NCBI GenBank assembly: GCA_024760905.1
Contig: CM045733.1
Coordinates: 29,982,501 to 30,046,500 of the forward strand
Reading direction: 5' to 3'
From: Plotosus lineatus
Taxonomy: Eukaryota; Chordata; Actinopteri; Siluriformes; Plotosidae
DNA length: 64,000 nucleotides
Shown here: piece after piece, positions 33,656 through 44,842 of the stretch
Numbering within the stretch: position 1 is the stretch's first letter
Layout: each line of letters begins with the position of its first letter
Notes under the pieces: generated by a model
What the model was told of the DNA's origin: nothing
The model's database searches: none
The model's input: the letters and a program-made list of their open reading frames with translations, nothing else
Made by a program: the position numbers and the translations under genes

Positions 33656-34149
33656 ACATATACAGGGTCCCTCACTTTCCGCAGTTAATTGTTACCGAAA
33701 TCTCCCCGAGACCACCAAATTTCGCGAAAGTAGGATCAACCCCCCCCCCCCCCAACTGATATATACCTTCATTTATAGCATTGAGTGAGAGGTAAAATAA
33801 AATATAAATACACACATACAGATGTGGCACACGTGTATGCAGATGCGTGTCTCACAAAAATGTAACTAGTTTTGATGTGAGGTTTTGGGTTGTTTTTTGT
33901 TTGGTGTTTGTTTAGGTTTTTTTTTTTTTCAAAATTGACCTCCTTCTTGCAGCATTTTCCTAAAGTTTTTCACCCTCTTCCTTAATTTCCTTTTTTTATT
34001 ATTTTTTTTTATTTTAATTCGATGAATATTTTAAAAAATAATCATAACGTGATACACTGAAGCCGCACGAAGTAGCCAGGGATCCCTGAATACGTACACT
34101 ATATTATCTGATGACCTCCAGAATCTTACAGAGAAAGTACTAGGCTAGT
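33656..34149. other. Low-complexity spacer
   Basis: It contains a C run (33741-33753), T-rich tracts (33910-34020) and the start of a short AGTACC tandem repeat. No gene is seen. Confidence 0.45.
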
Positions 34150-34178
34150 ACCAGTACCAGTACCACTAAGTACCAGGG
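34144..34178. repeat. (AGTACC)n short tandem repeat
   Basis: About five imperfect units of AGTACC sit at the 5' junction of the Rex1 element. Confidence 0.8.
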
Positions 34179-36590
34179 TGCGAAAGGAACCTGCACAGAA
34201 GAGGTCTGTGAAAGTGTGGACTGAGGAGACCAACGAGAGGCTTAGGGACTGTTTCCAGACCACAGACTGGAGCATGCTCTGTAACTCCTTTGGTGATGAC
34301 ATCGACGGCCTCACACACTGCATCACCGACTACATGAACTTCTGCGTGGACAGCACTGTGCCAACACGGAGGGTACGGTGCTTCTCCAACAACCACCCAT
34401 GGGTCACCCCTGAGCTCAAAGTCCTCCTGAACCAGAAAAAGAGGGCTTTCATCTCGGGGGACAGAGAGGAGCAGAAGAAGGTGCAGGGTGAGCTCCAGTG
34501 GAGGATCAGGAGGGCAAAGAAGGACTATGGGAAGAAGATGGAGGAGAAGCTGGCTCAGAACAATGTGCGGGACGACTGGAGAGGACTAAAGACCATGTCT
34601 GGATTTGGGCAGAGTGTCAGAGGGACGGCTGATGGTGACCAGCACTGGGCGGATGAACTAAACTGCTACTTCAACAGGTTTGATTCTCCCCCTCCCCTCT
34701 GCACCTCCCCTGTTCCCCTCCCTCTTCACACGTCTCCACACCAGCTGACACCTCCCCTCCCCAGGCCAACTTCACATGACTGCTACAGCCCGACAGACAC
34801 ATCCCCTCCCTCTGCAGCCCACCCCAGCCCCCTCTCCCTCACATCAGACCAGGTGAGGAGACAGCTGAGGCGACTAAATCAGAGGAAATCTGAAGGACCT
34901 GATGGCATCAGTCCCAGGCTGCTGAGGACCTGCGCAGACCAGCTCTGTGTGGTACTATGCTACCTGTACAACCTGAGCCTCAGCCTGGAGAAGGTTCCCG
35001 TCCTGTGGAAGACCTCCTGTGTGGTTCCGGTTCCCAAAACAGCACAAGCGAAGGAACCAGCCCACTACAGACCTGTCGCCCTGACCTCCCACCTCATTAA
35101 GACCATGGAAAGGCTCCTCCTTGAACACCTCCGCTCTATGGTGAGCCCCACCCTAGACCCGCTGCAGTTTGCCTACAGGCCCAACATCGGAGTAGAAGAC
35201 GCCGTCATCTACCTTCTGCAGCGGGCACTCACCCACCTGGAGATCGCCGGCAGCGCTGTGAGGGTCATGTTCTTTGACATCTCCAGCGCCTTCAACACCA
35301 TCAGGCCAGCGCGCCTGCGGGGGAAGCTGGAGGACGTGGGAGTGGACGGGCATCTTGCTGCCTGGATTATTGACTACCTTACTAACCGTCCACAGTACGT
35401 GCATGCTGCGCTGCTGCAAGTCAAAGGTGGTAGTCTGTAGCACGGGGCACCGCAGGGCACCGCCCTCCCACCCTTCCTTTTAAACATCTATCCCTCGGAC
35501 TTCATATATAACACAAACAGCTGCCACCTCCAGAAGTTCTCGGACGACTCCGCCATCGTGGGCCGTGTGTCAGAGGGGAACGAGCTGGAGTACCGGTCGG
35601 TCATCGTTGACTTCGTGGACTGGTGTGAGCGCAACCACCTGTGCTTGAACACTAGGAAGATGAAGGAGATGGTGGTCGACTTCAGGAGAAGCACTCAAAC
35701 ACACACACACACACATTTACTAGTGAACATCCAGGGACAGGACATTGAGACAGTGGACAGTTTCAAGTACCTGGGTGTTCACCTTAACAATAAACTGGAC
35801 TGGTCCCACAACACCAACGCCCTGTACAAGAAGGGCCAGAGTCGCCTCCACCTTCTGAGGAGACTCAGGTCCTTCGGCATATGCAGACCTCTGCTCAGGA
35901 CATTTTATGACTCTGTGGTAGCCTCTGCAATCCTCTACGCTGCCATCTGCTGGGCCCCGGGCAGCACAGAGCGGGACAGAAAGAGACTGAACAAGCTGGT
36001 CAGGAGGGCCAGCTCTGTCCTCGGCTGCCCACTGGACTCTGTGGAGGAGGTGAGTGAGAGGAGGATGGTAGCAAAGCTCACATCCATCCTGTTCAACAGC
36101 TCTCACCCACTGCACCAGACTGTCGAGGAGCTAAGCAGCTCCTTCAGTGGACGACTGAGGCATCCTCAGTGCAGGAAGGAGCGCTACCGCAGGTCGTTCA
36201 TTCCCACCGCTGTCAGACTGTACAACGCCACTTTGTAACTGTCTGTGAAAATACCCGTTATGTGCAATAAAAACCCCCGCGCACTTTAATCAACCACATC
36301 TACCCCACTGTGAACCATATCAACCCATCTACTCTGCCCTCAGATACATTACACTTTAATATAGGCCAGTCTATAAAGTTGCTCCATTCTTTTCTCCATT
36401 CTTTTCTTTTATTGTTTAGTAATTTATACTATTTATGTATCTATTTATTTATTTACTTATATAATATATGTATGTGTGTATGTTTGTACTTGTATCTATT
36501 TTTGTACCCCCTACTGATAGTACCTCAAGAGCCTGTAACAGTGAATTTCTCCATTGTGAGATTAATAAAGCTGTATCTTATCTTATCTAC
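34178..36590 (+). mobile_element. Rex1/Babar-type (CR1-related) LINE, 5'-truncated, one break
   Basis: An open frame of 420 codons (34178-35440) covers the EN-RT linker and the first RT blocks (KSEGPDGISPRLLR near 34890, YRPVALTSHLIKTMERLLLE near 35070, FFDISSAFNTI near 35270). A stop at 35438-35440 (TAG in place of a codon before HGAPQGTALPP) and a later frame change lead to 35558-36238 (226 codons), with FRRSTQ, FKYLGVHLNNKLDW and the C-terminal RLNKLVRRASSVLGCPLDSV. The SDDSAIV box is at about 35540. The 3' UTR ends in TATCT repeats at 36565-36590. Composition is GC-richer than its neighbours. The endonuclease is missing. Confidence 0.9.
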
Positions 36591-36648
36591 TAAAAGCAAT
36601 ATATAAGTTATAAATTGAGAACAGAGGAATATATCCAATAAACTGTTT

Positions 36649-36649
<1 letters not shown>

Positions 36650-36680
<31 letters not shown>
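36650..36680. repeat. (TC)n microsatellite
   Basis: About 15 TC units directly before the gypsy LTR. Confidence 0.92.
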
Positions 36681-36744
36681 ACCTGCACAGGGTTGTTATG
36701 GTCCGTGCTGGCTGGCGGAATTAACTCTTTAATCATTGCAGGCG

Positions 36745-37048
36745 ATAGGCAGTGGTGGTCTAGTGGTATAAGGCGCCGGATCGCTGATCCAAAGGTTGGG
36801 GGTTCGGGTCCCACTCTCCACAAGGTTGTCACTGTCCTCCCAGTGCAGCTAACTGGGTTATCAAAGGCCGGCCATGTCTCTCACTGTCTATGTAAAAGAA
36901 CCATTGCTGACTTTCGACAAGAGTAGGCTGCAAATCTCTTCTGACGCGATGGCCAGATGGCAGGGTGTACTCGCCCTGAGTTGGCTGGGACCAGCACCAG
37001 CCTCCCCGCGACCCTAATTAGGATGAAGCGGTTACAGGAAATGAACTG
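36745..37048 (+). mobile_element. tRNA-type SINE with L2-type tail inserted in the gypsy LTR
   Basis: A 13-bp duplication, ATCATTGCAGGCG, at 36732-36744 and 37049-37061 bounds it. The head reads GGTGGTCTAGTGGTATAAGG with B-box GGTTCGGGTCCC, the body AAAGGCCGGCCATGTCTCTC, and the tail CGACCCTAATTAGGATGAAG, CGGTTACAGGAAATGAACTG. It is the cleanest L2-tailed copy in the window. Confidence 0.92.
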
Positions 37049-37735
37049 ATCATTGCAGGCGCTGGCGAGGGGCGTGGTGGTTGCCGGTAGGCGAGTTCCA
37101 AGCAGAGCGCCCTATCTGCAATCAGCAAGCAGCCAGCTATAAATGGGAGCAGCGTGCAATCTCCGATGTCAGAAGATTGCTTTCCCCATGATTCTGCTAC
37201 TCGGCTTTCTCTTTAACCCTGGTTCTTGCTTCGTGCTCGACTTAGTATTCCCGTAATTTACTATCCCTAGTGTTTAATATATCGTTTGAACCTTCTTTTG
37301 GTCTCCTACATCTCTGGGTCCTACGCACACACCCCAGGCTGAACAGAATCTTCTGACCTGAAACATGGACCACCTTGGAAACCGCGCAGCTTCAGCAGAC
37401 ACTATCCAACCAGGGCGCCCTGCTGGAACGACACAACTCCACCTTGATGGACAATCTCCAGCACATAACCACCAGCTTGGCGCAGCTCGGCGGAAGGATG
37501 GACGCCGTCGCCCCTCACCTCGCTGTCGGGACCCCACCCCCTTACCCTTCACTTTCCTTTTCAGCAGCAGCGCCAGCGCCAGTGATACTCCTCGCGCACC
37601 GAGAACCGAGAACCCACGCCCGCCAGGTATTCGGGTACGATCGGCTCCTGTGCACAATTCCTTCACCAGTGCTCGCTCGTCTTCAGCCAGCAGCCGCTCA
37701 CATACGCCACTGATCAAGCTAAAACCGCCTTCATC

Positions 37736-38713
37736 ATGAGCCTACTCACGGAGCAAGCGGTCGCTACCCATACCCTGGAATTATGCTCCCAGGTAGATCA
37801 GTTCATGCGAGGAATGAAGGTTTTCGATTGTCCAGCGAAAGGGGAGGAGGCGAGCACCCAGCTCCTACGTATTCAGCAAGGCTCACAGTCAGTGGCGGAG
37901 TACGCCATCCGATTCTGGATTCTCACCATCGAAAGCAGCTGGAATGACCCCACGCTTCGGGGGGCTTTCCTGCAGGGGCTCATTGAACGGCTGAAAGACG
38001 AGCTTGCGGCCCGAGACGAGATGACTACTCTGGAGGAATTAATCGCCTTGTCTACCAGACTGGACAACTGGCTGACAGAGAGGGATAGATCCCAGAAGGG
38101 GGCCCCACCTCAAACTCACTCGCCATTTCCCCCTCTGAGGGAGGATGACGGCCAAGAACCCATGCAGGTGAACCACAACAGACTGACGGCTGAAGAGAGG
38201 CACCGGCGGCTGGCCAACCGTCTCTGCATCTACTACGCCAAGAAGGGCCATTACCTCGCCCAGTGCTCCGCTTGGCAGAGCCAGACAGCGACAAGAGGAT
38301 CCTCCACGGCACCCGGAAAGCGTCTGCAAGTTAAATGTACGCTACACTCCTCGCAACACTTTCATCCTGTAGACGTATTTATTGACTCAGACACCGACGC
38401 TAACTTGATCAATCTGGGGATGGTTGAGCTCCATAACCTACCAGTGTATGAACTCGAGACCCCCAAGGAGGTAGTGGCCATAGATGGCCGACTCATCGCT
38501 CATGTCACGCACAAGACCAAGCCAGTTAAGCTCAGTTTGTTCAGTAACCACCAGGAATATTTGGAACTGTTTGTTCTCCCTGCCTCTCTCTCTTTCTTAG
38601 TGTTGGGGTGGCCATGGTTGCAGACCCACAATCCCCACATTGACTGGCACACCCTCACGAGTGACTTCTGTCTGCAACACTGCCTAATGGAGGCCGTACC
38701 CTCCCAAACCTAA
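37736..38713 (+). pseudogene. gypsy Gag-protease frame (325 codons)
   Basis: The N-terminal two-thirds is a Gag capsid-like region (FLQGLIERLKDELAARDEMT). A zinc-knuckle remnant lies near residue 165, but its second cysteine is replaced (CIYYAKKGHYLAQC). The protease-like part (VFIDSDTDANLINLGMVELH) has lost the usual D-S/T-G triad spacing. The frame then stops at 38711, before the RT. A start further upstream (37441-37735) would need frame changes. Confidence 0.75.
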
Positions 38714-40060
38714 CGAATCCCGGTCGACGTGGAGGATCTGGACTTAGCCGGCGTGCCCAAAGAATATTGCGACCTAAAAGAGGTTTTCAGCAAGGACTGG
38801 GCTCGCTCCTTACCTCCTCATTGACCGTACGACTGCGCCATTGACCTACTCCCAGGTTCCACTCTCCCTTCTCAACGACTATACAACCTCTCTAAGCCAG
38901 AGAAAGATGCCATGGAGGCTAATGAGTCGCTGGCTGTAGGTCTCATTTGGCCCACATCTTCCTCGGTAGGAAAAGAAAGACAAGACCCTGACACCTTGTA
39001 TCGATTACACGGGCCTGAACCAGATCACCATAAAAAACAAGTACCCTCTCCCCCCTAATCGATTCAGCCTTCACCCCTCTCCATGATGCTACCGTTTTTT
39101 CCAAACTGGACCTGAGAAATTCCGACCACTTAGTCCGAATTCGAAAGGGAGACGAGTGGAAGACGGCGTTCAACACGCCCCTGGGGCACTTCGAATACCT
39201 GGTCATGCCATTCTGACGAACCAATGCCCCGGCAGTTTTCCAAGCTCTGGTCAACGATGTGCTTGGGGACATGCTGAACTGCTTTGTATTCGTATACGTG
39301 GACGACATTCTGATCTTCTCTAGAGACCAAGACGAACATCTCCGCCATGTGAGAATAGTACTGAAGAGGCTCCTGGAGAACAGATTGTTCGTTAAGGCAG
39401 AAAAATGCGAGTTTCATGTCCCCCCCTAGTCTCGTTCCTGGGGTTCATTGTGGGGAAGGGGCAGATAGGACCCGATCCAGTGAAGGTGAAGGCAGTGGCG
39501 GAGTGGTCGACTCCAGGTACGCGGAAACAGCTGCAGAGGTTCCTGGGGTTCGCAAACTTCTATTGCTGGATTGTGCAGGACTACAGCCACCTAGAAGACC
39601 CCCTCACACAGTTGACATCACCCAAGACCCCGTTCCAGTGGTCCCCAAGTGCCCAGGCAACGTTTGACAGACTGAAGGCGAAATTCGTCAATGCGCCCAT
39701 ACTGATCCACCCGGACCCCTCGCTTTGTGGTGAAAGTCAATGCCTCGGACTCAGGGGTGGGGGCAGTCCTCTCCCAACGGTCTCCCACAGACCAGAAGCT
39801 CCACCTATGTGCCTTCTTCTCCTGTCGCTTGTCCCCAGCAGAACGGAATTACGATGTTGGGAATTGCGAGCTGCTGGCGGTGGTCTTGGCACTCCAGGAG
39901 TGGAGGCACTGGCTGGAAGGGGCAGCCCACCTTTTCGTGGTCTGGACCAACCATAAAAATGTATCCTACCTCTGTACAGCCAAGAGGTTGAACTCCCGTC
40001 AGGCACGATGGTCATTCTACTTGGGGAGGTTCAACTTCACACTGACATACTGACCTGGCT
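38714..40060 (+). pseudogene. gypsy reverse transcriptase and RNase H region, frame-broken
   Basis: RT blocks are recognisable: [20 protein letters not shown] near 39105, [11 protein letters not shown] (the YVDD catalytic box) at about 39287-39320, and FLGFIVGKGQIGPDPVKVKA near 39435. RNase H/tether sequence ([14 protein letters not shown]) starts at about 39730. Internal stops (for example 38822 and 39214) and frame shifts near 38970, 39055, 39420 and 39715 make it non-functional. Confidence 0.82.
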
Positions 40061-41020
40061 CCCAGAATACTAAGCCAGATGCTCTCTCCAGGCAGTTCTC
40101 CTCAGGTGAAGACACTACCATGGACACCATCCTGCCCTCCTCCTGTATACTCGGAGCAGTCCAATGGGAGGTAGAACGACTAGTTCGGGATGCCCATCAG
40201 GGGTAACAGGAGCCCATCAGGTACCCCCAAGGTCAACTATATGTTCCCCCGCTGGCGAGAACCCCAGCACTCTGGTGGGCTCACTCCTCAAAGTTAGCCT
40301 GCCACCCTGGAGCCCACCAAACTCTCTTCCTGCTCCGACAATGCTTCTGGTGCCAATGATGGCAGCTGACACCAGGGAGTTTGTGGGAGCTTGCACCACC
40401 TGTGCCCGGAGTAAGTCCTCCCATCGTGCACCCACGCAATGGAAACAGCTGGTCTCCTGATCCAACATGTCTTTTGCCTCCATGGCATCCCCAGGACGTC
40501 GTTTCAGACTGGGGCCCCCAGTTTGCATCCAGAGTTTGGAAGGCGTTCTGCGACACCTTGGGAGTCTCCTGCAGCTTGACCTCTGGCTACCACCCTCAGT
40601 CGAACGGGCAGGCGGAACGCGCGAATCAAAGCCTCAGATCCTCCCTGCGCTGTGTCGCCTCCCAGCCTCCTGGACCACACACCTCCCATGGGTCGAATAC
40701 GCAAACAATTCTCTGATCTGTGCTGCCACCGGGATGTCCTACTTCATGGTGATTAATGGGTTCCAGCCCCCCCTGTTTCCCAGCCAGGAGGTAGAGGTGG
40801 CCGTCTCATCGGTCCAGACAGTTTCACAGAGCACGTCGGGTCTGGAAAGAAGCACGGGCTGCCCTGGAACGAAAAGTGGCCCGAAACCAGAAGATTGCCA
40901 ATCGCCACCGAACCCCGGCACCTCCCTCCACCGTCAGGCAACAAGTATGGCTCTCCTCCCGGGACCTGTCCCTGCAAGTTGACTCCAAAAAACTATCTCC
41001 CAGATACATTGGGTCCTATG
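40061..41020 (+). pseudogene. gypsy integrase region, frame-broken
   Basis: After a zinc-finger-like H2C2 part, the core has [20 protein letters not shown] near 40500 and [20 protein letters not shown] near 40585. The end shows [20 protein letters not shown], the usual post-integrase region of chromovirus-like gypsy elements. Several frame changes are present. Confidence 0.78.
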
Positions 41021-42522
41021 CATGATATTACTTGTTGCATGTTTGACGGTATTCAAACTTTATAGGAATTACATATAGTTTCCGAACCTTCCAACAATGG
41101 TAAAAGCAAGAAAAGTAAAAAAAACTGGTTTCAACATAAATTAAAAGAAATAAGGAAAGACATCTCGTGGTTGGAGCTTTGCCTTAAATTAAAATCTCAT
41201 GGCAAGTCAATGTCAAGAAGACAAAAGACAATTTGGAGAAATTTAAAGGCAAAATACAAAACAACTAAGGAAAAAATTCTCCTTCAAATACTTGATTCCC
41301 TTTAGGCAAAGGTTAAGATTTGGACAGAGAGAAAAAGAAAATGGAAAAAGAAGAATAATTCATTAGACAAAACAAAATATTTAAAACCAACGAAAAACAA
41401 TTTTACAGGCAACTAAATACACCTACAAGTAATGACGACCAGAGACCACTCATGGAATCCAATGAGAGGTTTTCGTTACAGTTGTGGTCTATACCCGGCA
41501 ACTGTAACCTTGAGGAACCATGGGTGGAAGAATACAGCAAAGCCACTTCAGAAAACATTAATTCACCATTGCTGTATCTCATTACTTTGGACTGCCTGAA
41601 GAAAACAATAAAAATGTCCAAATCTAACACAGCTCCAGGAGCTGAGGCATTCAAAATTGGTTTTGGAAACTGTTCCCGTGTCCAACCTCATCTGCTCACT
41701 TTTTTTAATTCTTTGATGGACACAGGAGATGTCCCTCCTTGGTTCTGTCAAGGTCACACAATACTCCTTCCAAAGAAAGGAGACGTGACAGATCCTAAAA
41801 CTTACCGCCCTATTACCTGCCTTTACAGGGTGTTTGACAAATCTCATGTCATCCTCAAATTAAATTATTCACCTGGAGCAAAAGGGAGCCAGAAAGGGAT
41901 GTTGGGGATGGGGATTCAAGGATCCGTTATTGGTCCAGAAATTGATACTCGAAGAGGCTAAAACTTATCACCAGAACCTCTCAATGTGCTGGATTGACTA
42001 CAAAAAAGCATACGACTCTGTCCCTCATGAATGGATTCTGAAGTCTTTGCCATGTGTTGGCCTACCTGAGCAATTACTCCATTTACTCGTCTTTAATGAG
42101 TTGCTGGTCAACTCAGCTTGAGATGTACTCACCGGGTCAGGTTAAGACTTCAGAACCTATTAATTCTCCTTGTCGAGTCCTTTTCACAATATATTGGTAT
42201 GACTTTCAGACTTGATAAATGTAACATTCTTCATTTAAAACGTGGAAAGGCAATCAATGATGGATCAGTTGAGTTACATGGAGGAGGAGTGATTGAGCAT
42301 CTCGTGGAAGGCCAATCGTACACCTATTTGGGGGATGCAAGTTCGAGACAAGCTCCAGAATGTCCACATAAAAGACAACCTTCGGGCAGAGTACAAATCT
42401 CGTCTAAAAATATCTGGAGTTCGAAGCTAAATGCTAGAAACAAGGTCAAAGCCACAAATACTTACGCAGTGCCTGTCCTTTCTTAATCTTTTGGTGTTGT
42501 TGATTGGACAAAGGACGACATC

Positions 42523-43551
42523 ATGGGGCTTGATCGCCTTACAAGAAGGATCATGTCTGACAACAGAGCTCACCACCCTCGTTCCTCTATCAATCGTTTA
42601 TATTTATCTATCAATTACGGGGGACGAGGTTTGATTAATATGGAGGCACTTCATGATCGTATTTTATTATGTACTTTTGTACATATTTATTTATATGATG
42701 ATCCTTTTGTGAAGCATATCAAGACTCACGATGAAAGCAGGGACTTCCATAGTTATCTTAAACGCGCCAAGGCTGCTGGACAGAATCTCAACATCAATGT
42801 TGATTTTGTCGATGGCGAAGTACTGCTGGACGGTACATCTATGTGTGTCAACCAGGTGAAGTCTTTCATAAAATCTGCTCAGAGTCGTCATTTCAAGGAA
42901 AAACTGTCTGGAAAACCACTACAATATGTTTATGTGCAGTGTGTTGGGCAGAACAGTAATCCTTCGGACTCCTTTGCCTGGATGAAGTCGGCTGGTCTGA
43001 AAAGTGAAACCGAGGGCTTTCTTTTTGCTGCTCAGGACAAGTCACTTCCAACACGCAATCGTCAACGTAATATTATAAGAGAAAATGTAAATCCCAAATG
43101 TCGTTTGTGGAGTGAATTTCGTCAAACTGTCCAACACCTTGTCAGTGGTTGTCCTGTTTTGGCACAAACATCTTATCTGAAAAGACATGATGGCATGGCA
43201 CGTTCCTTTTATCGTCTCCGTCACGCATGTGGTTTTGACTCAGCGGTCCATCCATGGTACGACCCTGATCATGTCCAGGGGGTAATGGAAAATAATTCCA
43301 AGCTTCTTTGGAATTGGCCCACATACAGCCTGAGGAGAATTGAAGCCAACAAACCTGATCTTGTCCTTTTTGATAAATCCAATGGAATTATTATTGAATT
43401 TTCTGTCCCTTTTGACAGCAATGTGATTGAAAAGATTCAGGAGAAGCATGCAAAATATGCAGACCTCGCGTTTGAAATGTCTCCCTTTATCCAAAGTACA
43501 AAGTCATCCGACTCCCATTGTTCTCAGCGCCCTCGGTTTGGTACCTCCTGA
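42523..43551 (+). CDS. C-terminal RT extension plus PD-(D/E)XK-type endonuclease (342-codon frame of the R4-like LINE)
   Basis: This is the longest intact piece of the R4-like element. Residues 1-60 resemble the post-RT region (SINYGGRGLINMEALHDRIL). A zinc-binding motif has C193, H205 and C210, but the residue expected to be the second cysteine is W196. The nuclease core shows K277-P278-D279 and E292 within KPDLVLFDKSNGIIIEF, the restriction-like endonuclease signature that nicks target DNA in R2/R4-group elements. The missing cysteine and the broken RT upstream mean it is probably inactive. The frame may simply be a surviving fragment rather than an expressed protein. Confidence 0.7.
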   Translation: MGLDRLTRRIMSDNRAHHPRSSINRLYLSINYGGRGLINMEALHDRILLCTFVHIYLYDDPFVKHIKTHDESRDFHSYLKRAKAAGQNLNINVDFVDGEVLLDGTSMCVNQVKSFIKSAQSRHFKEKLSGKPLQYVYVQCVGQNSNPSDSFAWMKSAGLKSETEGFLFAAQDKSLPTRNRQRNIIRENVNPKCRLWSEFRQTVQHLVSGCPVLAQTSYLKRHDGMARSFYRLRHACGFDSAVHPWYDPDHVQGVMENNSKLLWNWPTYSLRRIEANKPDLVLFDKSNGIIIEFSVPFDSNVIEKIQEKHAKYADLAFEMSPFIQSTKSSDSHCSQRPRFGTS

Positions 43552-43836
43552 TCTATTAACACAGATCAAGAGTGTGCCTGGGTTTGCTCCTGGGAGCACA
43601 GCCATTTTGACAGTCTGGGCAATGCAGAAGGCTGCAGTATTGGGGCGTCTCCATATTCGGAAAGTTCTTGGTGGGTTTGACTAGGCAGTGCTTCCTGGGA
43701 GAAGTCCCCATTCGCTGTCTGGGCTGCGTGTGGAGAGGGTGAGGGCCCTGAGCTGATGATGAGCCTAACCAGATTGACTGTGCCAGGATCACCCGATCCC
43801 TCTCTGCTGCACATAAATCTTTACTGTAAATAATGA

Positions 43837-43856
43837 CAATAATAATAATAATAATA
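43837..43856. repeat. (AAT)n short repeat at the 3' end of the R4-like LINE
   Basis: About six AAT units; a likely target or tail for this element. Confidence 0.8.
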
Positions 43857-43967
43857 TGTATTTATAAGCAGAAGTTCTAAAAATACCATAAATATCAATA
43901 CACCCCAGTCAACAGATCCTTCCAAATGTAATTATGTAACATGTGGCAATGTGTGTTTACTTTACAG

Positions 43968-44012
43968 GCCCGGAGTTCCAAAGATAATGATATAATTGGA
44001 CGTGAGGGACCG
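43968..44012 (+). CDS. prkcq: Protein kinase C theta, hinge exon A (45 bp)
   Basis: A TTTACTTTACAG acceptor and a CCG/GTAAGT donor bound a 45-base exon encoding ARSSKDNDIIGREGP in phase 0. The end (REGP) and length match the start of the V3 hinge of PKC theta as I recall it. PKC theta is a cytosolic, membrane-recruited Ser/Thr kinase of T-cell receptor signalling. Both splice sites are intact and the phases fit the next exon. Confidence 0.75.
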
Positions 44013-44428
44013 GTAAGTGTTGGACAGGCTGGAATGGTCAGAGAACCCTCAAGCTGTGGGTCACAACTACCAATCCAATGAGCACCCCCTCTAGTGGTTG
44101 ATTGATGTCACAAACACCGACATTGCCTCTGCTTGAAAATGTTGTCAACTGCATCTGTTTTCGCTTTGGAATGAAATTCAGTGAAAAATATAGCTTGTCG
44201 TGGATGATACAGCACGGTTATTGCTTGAAGATTAGGCATTTTTAAAGGAAGAAAGGTTTTCTGGTAGGGGGGTAGTAGATTAAGATATTTTTGAGGTTAA
44301 GAAAATAAAACTTCTATCTAATTCCTACACTGCTACACAAAATCTTTTTTTTTTCTTATCTGTGATGCATATTATTATTATTTATAGTCCACCATGATTA
44401 GTCTAAATTTATGTTTGTTCCACTAGAG

Positions 44429-44587
44429 CAGCAGGGTATAGCCTGGGATTCACCAGTAGAGGGCAACAGTCACAGTCTCAGTGAAGATCCAGAGCCACTG
44501 TATGCTGTTCCAAAGAAAGACCACCACAAATTCACCCTGGATGACTTTACCCTGCACAAAATGTTGGGAAAGGGTAGTTTTGGCAAG
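44429..44587 (+). CDS. prkcq: Protein kinase C theta, exon with start of kinase domain (159 bp)
   Basis: The acceptor CACTAGAG precedes CAGCAGGGT, and AAG/GTATCT is the donor. Its 53 codons continue phase 0 from the previous exon. Residues QGIAWDSP resemble the PKC theta hinge, and FTLHKMLGKGSFGK is the first strand and glycine-rich ATP-binding loop (GxGxFG) of the kinase. HKMLGKGSFGK is characteristic of theta; delta usually has HKVLGKGSFGK. No mutation is visible. Neither the C1 domains upstream nor the rest of the kinase downstream is found in this window, so introns must be large or this is a fragment. Confidence 0.85.

Positions 44588-44842
<255 letters not shown>

Larger units (their letters stand above)
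36694..41020 (+). mobile_element. Ty3/gypsy-type LTR retrotransposon, degenerate, 3' LTR missing
   Basis: The 5' LTR appears to begin TGTTATGG at 36694 and, after a SINE insertion, continues to about 37340 with a promoter-like CTATAAATGG near 37137. Gag-protease, RT-RNase H and integrase follow in the usual gypsy order. Multiple frameshifts and stops interrupt pol. The sequence ends within the region after the integrase core (about 41015), where the R4/Dong-like LINE sequence begins, so no 3' LTR is seen. It is a dead genomic element. Confidence 0.88.
41040..43856 (+). mobile_element. R4/Dong-like non-LTR retrotransposon with restriction-like endonuclease
   Basis: The element carries a lysine-rich N-terminal part (41095-41400), RT remnants (41563-42330: PKKGDVTDPKTYRPITCLYR, WIDYKKAYDSVPHEWI), and the long C-terminal frame listed separately. 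RT is internally deleted: the FADD-type box is missing between about 42115 and 42190. The 3' end adjoins a run of AAT units at 43837-43856. Dong-type elements are known to insert at TAA repeats, and this fits. The endonuclease sits downstream of RT, unlike the APE-type elements elsewhere in the window. Confidence 0.85.

Noticed and set aside
40164..41009. Many overlapping open frames on both strands at 37-41 kb
   Set aside because: They are alternate-frame readings of GC-rich gypsy gag and pol; only frames with gag, RT or integrase motifs were kept.
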